Below are positions 8,006 to 13,218 of a stretch of DNA of 13,218 bases, in pieces. The position numbers and the translations under genes are program-made. The stretch spans positions 1-13,218 of the forward strand of contig JBFFNE010000083.1 in NCBI GenBank assembly GCA_041563315.1, in the 5' to 3' direction. Every line of letters starts with the position of its first letter. The first letter of the stretch is position 1. The notes under the pieces are model-generated. The model was not told the origin of the DNA and made no database searches. It worked only from the letters and a program-made list of their open reading frames with translations. The stretch comes from JBFEYJ01 sp041563315 (GTDB lineage Bacteria > Pseudomonadota > Gammaproteobacteria > Thiohalomonadales > Thiohalomonadaceae).

Positions 8006-8662
8006 CTAGTTACGCGAAGGAAAGCTCCCTTGCAAAGCAATAACACAGTTGAGAACCGTATAAGGCTGCATGTTTGAAAAGGCCTGGCCGCCGCCCGCAG
8101 GCTGTTCCGTTACCGTTGTAGTGGTAGCCACAGAACCGGCATTCATATCTGCGCTTGGTGCCGTTGATGAGAAGTTTTGTGAACCACTAACGGACGATCT
8201 GGCAATACTGTTCCCGCCAGGTCCTATTGCATTACCCGCGGCAGTAACACTCTTCAAGCTTGAAGTAGAAGTTGCCGCAACATCGTGCTTATGCGCAGGC
8301 ATGTTTGCGATACTCAACTGAGTCGTCTCAGTGCCACCACGCTGCCCAATCTTATAGACCTGCAAGCCCGGACCTTGCCCCTGATGTAATGGCACTCTAC
8401 CCCTCATATCTGGCAGGGCAAAAGTTGTTCTTCCATCACCACCGAAAGTCGTTCCCAATAACGAAAAGAGTGCACTATTACTGGAGATAGGTAACAGTTG
8501 ACCATCACACGTAGCCCAGCCTCTGGGGGCGAAGTTAAAACCCACATAATCGACAGAACCCATTAAAGGGTCTACTGAGGCAGCAAATGAACTTGCTGCC
8601 CCACCTAAAAGAGGCAAACACAGGGCCGCCACCAGTCCTTTTTTACATGCTATTTTTTTCAT
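8006..8662 (-). CDS. Secreted tail-collar domain protein (microcystin-dependent protein-like)
   Basis: The 218-residue protein carries a phage Tail_Collar domain. The family block is clear: GSVDYVGFNFAPRGWATCDG (35-54), SALFSLLGTTFGGDG (63-77), FALPDMRGRVPLHQGQGPG (81-99), NMPAHKH (120-126). The C-terminal NMQPYTVLNCVIALQGSFPS is typical of the stand-alone MdpB-like branch. It begins with a Sec signal peptide (MKKIACKKGLVAALCLPLLG, cleavage near A27), which true virion tail fibres lack, so export to periplasm or surface is expected. A good ribosome site (AGGAAG) precedes the ATG. No phage structural genes are nearby. The middle (about 127-185) is Ser/Thr/Ala/Gly-rich and of low complexity. 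The gene ends at a strong terminator, so it is transcribed separately from the downstream sulfotransferase unit or limits flow into it. The biological role of this family outside phages is poorly known. Confidence 0.88.
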   Translation of the reverse strand: MKKIACKKGLVAALCLPLLGGAASSFAASVDPLMGSVDYVGFNFAPRGWATCDGQLLPISSNSALFSLLGTTFGGDGRTTFALPDMRGRVPLHQGQGPGLQVYKIGQRGGTETTQLSIANMPAHKHDVAATSTSSLKSVTAAGNAIGPGGNSIARSSVSGSQNFSSTAPSADMNAGSVATTTTVTEQPAGGGQAFSNMQPYTVLNCVIALQGSFPSRN

Positions 8663-8672
8663 TACTTCTTCC

Positions 8673-8692
8673 TTTTTTTTTTGCGAAAAAAA
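8673..8692 (-). promoter_or_regulatory. A/T homopolymer hairpin just ahead of the collar ribosome site
   Basis: On the plus strand there are ten T, then GCG, then seven A. In the minus-strand transcript this gives U7-CGC-A10, ending directly at the AGGAAG ribosome site. Seven A-U pairs could form with a three-base loop, and the ten-base homopolymer is a possible slippage tract. Any effect on expression is a guess. Confidence 0.35.
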
Positions 8693-8770
8693 CTAAACAA
8701 CACCTGCCATTTAAAACCATGACGTTTACAACATGGCCTCAAAACCTCAATCGTCACTTCATTCTCGCCA

Positions 8771-9748
8771 TCATGAATGCAGCTCCTTGAAGTGACGCTC
8801 TACCCGCTCATTAAGATCTTTAATCCAGGTCTCGGGCATTATTTTAAGCACCTGTTGCAACAGTGCTTCTGTCGCTTGCAACTGAGTCTCATCTTCAACA
8901 CGCTTTTTTGCTGCGCTTAGCCACATGTAGGCTTTGGCAAGGTCTTCTTCTGTCGGCAACCCTGTTTCAGGGTGACGTCTACTTTCAAAATAGAGCCGCC
9001 CCGTCGGGTAGTAGGCGCTGATGCATCCCCTTGTGGCCGCCTGCTCGTACATGCCCAGGGTAGCCTCAGCGGGCATCTCTTCAACCATCCCCTTTTCCAG
9101 CATCAGGCCCAGGTAATAAAAACCCGCGGGCTGTCGGTACTCGGCTGCCTGTTTAAACCAGCCCCAGGCCTGGGTGTTATTTCTTATAGACTGGTCGCCT
9201 TCCAGATAATAACGCCCCATCCAGGTCATCGCCGCTGGCGACCTTGCCGTTGCAGCAGCACATAGTTCGAGTGCCCTGTTCGGATTTTTCCCTATCCCCG
9301 TGCCTGTCATATGGAGCCAACCGAGATGGCAGTTCGATACCACGTGACCACCTTTTGCCGCCTCGGTGTACCAGTGCGCAGCCGACAGGGGGTCCGCTTT
9401 TTGATGAACCCCGTGCTCCAGGCACTCAGCAAACAAATGCTGTCCGAAGGGGATCCCCCCTTCTGCTGATTTCCCAAACCACTGGCAGGCTGTTACGGCA
9501 TCGGGCTCTCGGCCCCAGCCGCTACGAAAAAAATTACCCAGGGTAAACTGGGCCAGTGGGTCGTCGTATTTCTCCTCCGCCTCAAGGTAAAGCTTATAAG
9601 CCTTGTCGTACTCACCCATCGACAGGGCCGTTTGGGCCGCCTTCATTTCGTCCGACTCGCCGATGCCTTTGTTTGCTGTCGTAGCGCAGCCGGCCAGCAG
9701 AGCCATGGCCGCAATAAAGATTATTTTTCTTTCGTGTCCAGCCATCAT
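8771..9748 (-). CDS. Sel1-repeat lipoprotein
   Basis: The 325-residue protein starts with a type II signal peptide: basic HERK, a hydrophobic stretch, and a lipobox LLAGC with the lipidated Cys at 21. Alanine at +2 predicts sorting to the outer membrane. The mature part is a string of Sel1-like (TPR-related) repeats. Recognisable pieces include AQFTLGNFFRSGWG (66-79), SAAHWYTEAAKGG (122-134), AWGWFKQAAEYRQPAGFYYLG (194-214) and ALELC- and AYMWLSAA-type helices. Such proteins act as protein-interaction scaffolds; the partner is unknown. Two ATG codons are adjacent (9748 and 9745) and the upstream sequence has no convincing ribosome site, so either could be used. A weak sigma-70-like promoter lies just upstream. 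The next gene on the same strand starts 108 bp beyond its stop. Co-transcription with the collar gene is possible, since no terminator was seen between them. Confidence 0.85.
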   Translation of the reverse strand: MMAGHERKIIFIAAMALLAGCATTANKGIGESDEMKAAQTALSMGEYDKAYKLYLEAEEKYDDPLAQFTLGNFFRSGWGREPDAVTACQWFGKSAEGGIPFGQHLFAECLEHGVHQKADPLSAAHWYTEAAKGGHVVSNCHLGWLHMTGTGIGKNPNRALELCAAATARSPAAMTWMGRYYLEGDQSIRNNTQAWGWFKQAAEYRQPAGFYYLGLMLEKGMVEEMPAEATLGMYEQAATRGCISAYYPTGRLYFESRRHPETGLPTEEDLAKAYMWLSAAKKRVEDETQLQATEALLQQVLKIMPETWIKDLNERVERHFKELHS

Positions 9749-9764
9749 TTATTTCATACCGGTA

Positions 9765-9793
9765 ATCTTACTATTTCAGCCTGTTCCGGTTAA
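9765..9793 (-). promoter_or_regulatory. Possible sigma-70 promoter for the Sel1 lipoprotein
   Basis: On the minus strand TTAACC (9793-9788) and TAAGAT (9770-9765) are separated by 17 bases, each matching its consensus hexamer at four of six positions. The -10 box ends about 17 bases before the start codon. This is a weak match in AT-rich DNA. Confidence 0.25.
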
Positions 9794-10210
9794 TTTTGTT
9801 TGTCTGTAATTATTCCAGTGCTAACAACACTTAAACGGAGATCGTTGCAAACTGCATTATGGAAAGATTCAACAGGGGGGGGATGTTCAACCTCGCGCAA
9901 GGCACGAAGGTCCAGGAAGTTTTTTTAGAAGTGAATTTCTTTGCATTCATCCGTATCCGTTGCATTAGATATCCTGTTACCGTCTAATTGAGAACTCTTC
10001 TCAAGGCGGCTGATTTTAAATCCTGAAAACGATACATGAATCATACAACCGTGGCAATACTGGCCTTATAGGCATGGATGTAGGGTAACAACTCACTGGC
10101 GCTCTTGCCGATCAGCACAGTGTGTTAGAGTTTTTTTTGCATCGTTCTCAATAGTATTTTGATGCCCAAATCTGTTTCGTGACTCAGAACCTCAGAAAGA
10201 CCCTCGTCCC
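9794..10210. other. Intergenic stretch without a gene
   Basis: No reading frame of convincing length or composition is found on either strand. The segment near 9890-9925 (CACGAAGGTCCAGGAAG followed by seven T) resembles the interspersed intergenic repeats found in many proteobacteria, which give spurious peptides such as NFLDLRALRE. The rest has a few short open stretches, including MNHTTVAI at 10036, with no recognisable continuation. It looks like decayed or spacer DNA. Confidence 0.4.
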
Positions 10211-10259
10211 TCTCGCCCTTCGCGCTCGAGCTTAGGTCGAGCGCCTCACCAAGGCGAGA
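10211..10259. repeat. Nested inverted repeat
   Basis: The outer arms TCTCGCC (10211-10217) and GGCGAGA (10253-10259) enclose a perfect inner stem, GCGCTCGA (10222-10229) and TCGAGCGC (10237-10244), with a seven-base loop. It lies between decayed DNA and a second large inverted repeat. It may be part of a REP/BIME-type repeat or a terminator of the lost minus-strand hrpB. Confidence 0.55.
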
Positions 10260-10260
10260 C

Positions 10261-10327
10261 GGCCCCCTGGCCCCACGGTTATTACTCTGACCACGAACTG
10301 TTCGCCCCAGGGGGCCGGGCTCCTACA
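10261..10327 (-). repeat. REP-like inverted repeat with GTAG foot
   Basis: Three bases after the stop of the hrpB remnant the minus strand reads GTAGGAGCCCGG and then a GCCCC-CT-GGGGC hairpin followed by GAA. This is the layout of GTAG-footed REP elements (GTAGGAGC, stem, CGAA) known from pseudomonads and relatives. The arms GGCCCCCTGG (10261-10270) and CCAGGGGGCC (10307-10316) also form a perfect 10-bp inverted repeat around a 36-base loop. REPs typically sit just past the 3' ends of genes, as here. No RAYT transposase is present in the window. Confidence 0.45.
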
Positions 10328-10329
10328 GA

Positions 10330-10410
10330 CTAACGGCGGGGTTTGGCACGGGCGGTGGCCTCGGCACTCCAGGGGTCATCGGGCCAGGGGGGCTTGGGAT
10401 AACGGCCCTT
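10330..10410 (-). pseudogene. 3' remnant of a second, resident-type hrpB
   Basis: The minus strand encodes 26 codons ending in TAG (10332-10330) that match the extreme C-terminus of HrpB helicases: KGRYPKPPWPDDPW, two to three variable residues, then ATARAKPRR and stop. The intact plus-strand hrpB ends KGRYPKHPWPDNPW and later TKRR, so the two are clearly homologous but different. The frame meets a TAA at 10417-10419, two codons upstream, and the sequence turns AT-rich at about 10414, so the homology stops abruptly there. The remnant is very GC-rich, unlike the intact hrpB, and the REP-like element follows it as it would a normal gene end. This is read as the leftover tail of a displaced chromosomal hrpB that once ran leftwards. 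Confidence 0.8.
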
Positions 10411-10413
10411 GAC

Positions 10414-10644
10414 TGGTTAACGTTGCGAATCGTTTATGACGCAAATTATGAGCGACTTATGTATTTATATGTGATTTCAATAAGTTAACTAGAATGGAAT
10501 GCCAAGTAATTGATAAAATGGCGGAGAATCATAATTTTCGTCAAATTCTCACATTGACCAGCGTATTAATCATAAAATATTGACGTTCCCATAGACTCAC
10601 CCCTCAATTTTACCGCTCAGTTGCGACAGAGAGCTAGTTCATCC
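10414..10644. other. AT-rich leader of the incoming hrpB
   Basis: From the end of the hrpB remnant to the start of the intact hrpB the base composition drops sharply to AT-rich, with no coding frame. It presumably contains the promoter of the plus-strand hrpB. TTGA-type boxes and TAAAAT-type boxes occur at several places (for example around 10550-10580), but no pair with good spacing stands out, so no promoter is called. The sharp border at about 10411-10414 is the likely junction of inserted DNA. Confidence 0.45.
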
Positions 10645-13170
10645 ATGAATCCTGCCTGGAAAACCCACGCACTGCCTATTGACTCAGTGCTACAACAAAT
10701 CGACCGAGCCTTGGAATCGAATAGCAGCGTCGTTCTCCAGGCACCGCCCGGCGCAGGCAAGACCACGCGTGTACCTTTGAAACTTCTAGATGCTGCATGG
10801 CTCAAAGGTCAGCAAATCATCATGCTCGAACCCAGGAGGCTTGCAGCTCGGACAGCAGCCCAACGGCTAGCCGAAGAGCTTGGCGAAAAAGTGGGGGAAA
10901 CCGTTGGCTATCACATCCGATTCGAAAGGCGTGTCTCTGCTCGAACCCGCATAGAAGTCGTAACGGAAGGAATTCTCACCAATCGTCTGCAACGCGATCC
11001 TGAACTTACAGGCGTAGGACTTGTCATTTTAGATGAGTTCCACGAGCGACATTTACAGACAGACCTTTCTCTTGCCTTATGCGTGGATTCTCAACAGGGC
11101 TTGCGCGAGGATCTCCGCGTACTTGTCATGTCGGCAACGCTCGATAGTGAGCCTGTTGCACGGCTACTCGACGCCCCAGTCATTACTAGTGAAGGCCGTG
11201 CCTACCACGTCGATATCCGCTACCTCCAGAAAGATCCCATAGGCTCAATACCTGACGCAGCCTTCAAAGCGATTCTCCAAGCAATGGATGAGAGAGAGGG
11301 AGACATCCTTGTATTCCTTCCAGGTGTTGGCGAAATCACGCGTACCCGTGACCTGTTAGCCGGCGCACCAGTATGCAGCAATGTAGCAGTACACACCCTT
11401 TACGGGGATATGCCGATGGAGGCTCAGCAAGCAGCGATCAACCCAGACTCACAGGGACGGCGTAAAATAGTGCTCGCAACTAACATCGCTGAGACAAGCC
11501 TGACTATAGAAGGTGTACGTGTAGTCATTGACAGCGGCTATGCACGCGTTCCCCGCTTTGATCCCAACACAGCGTTAACACGCCTGGAATTGGTGCGCAT
11601 TGCGCGCTCAAATGCAGACCAGCGCACAGGACGTGCAGGGCGTGTAGCCCCTGGTATCTGCTACCGCCTATGGGGTGATAACACTCAGCGCGGTCTGATC
11701 CCCTACTCTGCACCAGAAATTATCGAGGCTGACTTGGCACCACTAGCACTGGAGTTGGCTCAGTGGGGAGTCTCAGACGCCGACAGTCTTGCCTGGCTAG
11801 ACAAACCACCTGTCGGTGCGCTGAATCAAGCTCGTGACTTACTCAGGGTGCTAGGGGCACTAGATCAACTAGGACGAATCACGACCGCTGGACGCGAGAT
11901 GGTAAAGTATCCTCTGCATCCAAGACTTGCGCATCTGTTACTAAAAGGAGAACAGCTAGGCCAAGGAAATTTAGCCTCTGATGTCGCAGCTATTCTATCA
12001 GAGAGAGATCCTTTCCGTGGACCTGCTAACGATATTGATCTTGAATTGAGGGTCGAGGCGTTACGTACCTATCGTCAGAGGGGACGTGAGGCTGTACGAA
12101 GTATCGGAGCTGATCCTAATGTCTTTGCAAACATCGTACGAATAGCGAAACAGTATCGAAATATCCTTAGAATACCTGACGAGCAAGGATATGACACTGA
12201 ATCCCTAGGCCTACTACTAGCCTTTGCATATCCTGACCGTCTCGCAAAAGTAATCAGTGGTGGGGAACGTCTACTATTAGAAAATGGACACGGCGCTCGT
12301 CTACCCAATGACACACACCTACGAAACGCTAACTACATTGTTGCCGCTGCTCTAATTAGCAAGGGGAGTGAGAGCTTCGTTCGCTTGGCCGCTGAGATTG
12401 ACGAATCAACCGTGCGCATACATCTGCCTGAGAATATACAACAACATGATGTCGTACGCTGGGATGGCCAGAGAAACCAGGTTGTTGCCGTGCACGAAGA
12501 GCGGATTGGAGCTATTGTGCTAATTAGTAAGCCCCAACCAAATCCACCTGCCGAGGCTATCTGTGCCGCTTTGATTGAGGGTATTAAGTCAAAAGGATTA
12601 CGCACATTACCATGGAGTAAAAGCACACAAGGGTTACGTGCTCGTATTCTGTTCCTGCGCGATTTGTTTCCTGATGATGGTTGGCCCGATCTGACTGATG
12701 ACACACTGCTTTCAAGTCTCGATAAATGGCTCGCTCCATACCTGACAGGCATCACCAGTCTAGAGCAACTATCACGACTTAATCTTCAAGAGATCCTTTC
12801 ATCAACCTTGTCTTGGCCTATGCAGCAACGGCTAGATGAAGGCGCCCCCACGCACATAACTGTTCCCAGTGGATCACGCAAACATCTTGAATACAAACCA
12901 GGCGAATCGCCTACCCTTTCGGTTAAATTACAGGAAATGTTCGGGCTAGCAGATACGCCAAAGGTTGCTTTCGGCAAAGTCCCGGTCACACTACACCTAC
13001 TTTCACCAGCGCAACGACCCATTCAAGTAACACAAGATCTGAAGAACTTCTGGGAACACACCTATGAAGAAGTAAGACGTGAGTTGAAAGGACGCTACCC
13101 TAAACACCCTTGGCCTGATAATCCGTGGGAGGCCACACCCACTGCACATACTAAGCGCAGGCATACATAG
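10645..13170 (+). CDS. hrpB: ATP-dependent helicase HrpB
   Basis: A DEAH/RHA-type superfamily 2 helicase of 841 residues, close to the usual size of HrpB. Motifs in order, numbered from the ATG: Walker A APPGAGKTT (33-41), Ia LEPRRLAAR (61-69), II DEFH (130-133), III SAT (163-165), V ATNIAETSL (278-286), VI QRTGRAGR (326-333). These are followed by the HA2-like region and the HrpB-specific C-terminal domain ending GRYPKHPWPDNPWEA. It is an NTP-dependent nucleic-acid helicase whose exact cellular substrate is not settled. The ATG at 10645 is preferred to the in-frame TTG at 10621: the family begins just before this point (NPAWKTHALPIDSVL) and an AGAGAG lies 11 bases upstream, whereas nothing precedes the TTG. 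The gene uses CTA, TTA and CGA codons freely, unlike the minus-strand genes and unlike the hrpB remnant at 10330-10410, which suggests transfer. It appears complete and functional. Confidence 0.96.
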   Translation: MNPAWKTHALPIDSVLQQIDRALESNSSVVLQAPPGAGKTTRVPLKLLDAAWLKGQQIIMLEPRRLAARTAAQRLAEELGEKVGETVGYHIRFERRVSARTRIEVVTEGILTNRLQRDPELTGVGLVILDEFHERHLQTDLSLALCVDSQQGLREDLRVLVMSATLDSEPVARLLDAPVITSEGRAYHVDIRYLQKDPIGSIPDAAFKAILQAMDEREGDILVFLPGVGEITRTRDLLAGAPVCSNVAVHTLYGDMPMEAQQAAINPDSQGRRKIVLATNIAETSLTIEGVRVVIDSGYARVPRFDPNTALTRLELVRIARSNADQRTGRAGRVAPGICYRLWGDNTQRGLIPYSAPEIIEADLAPLALELAQWGVSDADSLAWLDKPPVGALNQARDLLRVLGALDQLGRITTAGREMVKYPLHPRLAHLLLKGEQLGQGNLASDVAAILSERDPFRGPANDIDLELRVEALRTYRQRGREAVRSIGADPNVFANIVRIAKQYRNILRIPDEQGYDTESLGLLLAFAYPDRLAKVISGGERLLLENGHGARLPNDTHLRNANYIVAAALISKGSESFVRLAAEIDESTVRIHLPENIQQHDVVRWDGQRNQVVAVHEERIGAIVLISKPQPNPPAEAICAALIEGIKSKGLRTLPWSKSTQGLRARILFLRDLFPDDGWPDLTDDTLLSSLDKWLAPYLTGITSLEQLSRLNLQEILSSTLSWPMQQRLDEGAPTHITVPSGSRKHLEYKPGESPTLSVKLQEMFGLADTPKVAFGKVPVTLHLLSPAQRPIQVTQDLKNFWEHTYEEVRRELKGRYPKHPWPDNPWEATPTAHTKRRHT

Positions 13171-13212
13171 CTGTCGCAGACGCGCAGAACTCTAATTATG
13201 TAGTCAGCTATG
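13166..13212 (+). terminator. Inverted repeat over the hrpB stop codon
   Basis: CATAGCTG (13166-13173) and CAGCTATG (13205-13212) form a perfect 8-bp inverted repeat with a 31-base loop, starting within the hrpB stop codon region. There is no T-run inside the window. It could be part of a terminator or a junction sequence; the window ends six bases later. Confidence 0.25.
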
Positions 13213-13218
13213 CGACCA

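Noticed and set aside
10036..10068. MNHTTVAI stub, similar to the start of IS110-family transposases
   Set aside because: Only eight residues match before the frame diverges and stops; no further transposase sequence or element ends were found.
10414..10500. Two GTTAAC sites as a possible integron attC or recombination site
   Set aside because: The paired core sites and stem layout expected of attC are absent; GTTAAC is a common palindrome in AT-rich DNA.
10621..10644. TTG start for hrpB
   Set aside because: No ribosome site precedes it, and the added residues (MRQRASSS) have no counterpart in HrpB proteins.

Overview
The window looks like an accessory stretch of a gammaproteobacterial chromosome. 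The main reason is a complete hrpB (a DEAH helicase typical of Gammaproteobacteria and relatives). Supporting it are several Sec-exported or outer-membrane proteins, including a lipoprotein, a giant surface protein with a C-terminal GlyGly-CTERM-like anchor, and an outer-membrane barrel. No rRNA, tRNA, CRISPR array or intact insertion sequence was seen.

Layout. Positions 1-401 hold the broken or partial end of an unidentified minus-strand gene, a run of three back-to-back palindromes, and a stem-loop just beyond the next gene. From 402 to 9748 there is a minus-strand block, in order of transcription: a Sel1-repeat lipoprotein (9748 to 8771); a secreted tail-collar (microcystin-dependent-protein-like) protein (8662 to 8006), closed by a strong intrinsic terminator at 7931-7971; a TPR-sulfotransferase (7904 to 6333); a 1782-residue DUF4347 surface protein with Ig-like, thrombospondin type 3, Calx-beta and choice-of-anchor U segments (6293 to 945); and an OmpA-like beta-barrel gene whose start overlaps the stop of the giant gene (TAATG) but which is decayed by three frameshifts and two nonsense codons (945 to 402). 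Positions 9749-10620 carry no intact gene. They hold a decayed intergenic stretch, strong inverted repeats with a REP-like GTAG foot, and a 26-codon remnant of the 3' end of a second hrpB. An AT-rich segment follows, then a full-length hrpB on the plus strand (10645-13170).

How it may work together. The sulfotransferase, the giant surface protein and the barrel form one probable transcription unit, with gaps of 39 bp and then a 1-base overlap. The simplest reading is a surface-protein locus in which an adhesin-like product was partnered with an outer-membrane protein and possibly modified by the sulfotransferase; the partnership is inferred. The barrel pseudogene and the broken left-edge ORF suggest part of the locus is degrading.

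The most telling observation is at the right side. A GC-rich hrpB 3' end survives on the minus strand beside an intact hrpB of different codon usage on the plus strand. This is what displacement of a resident hrpB by a foreign copy would leave behind.
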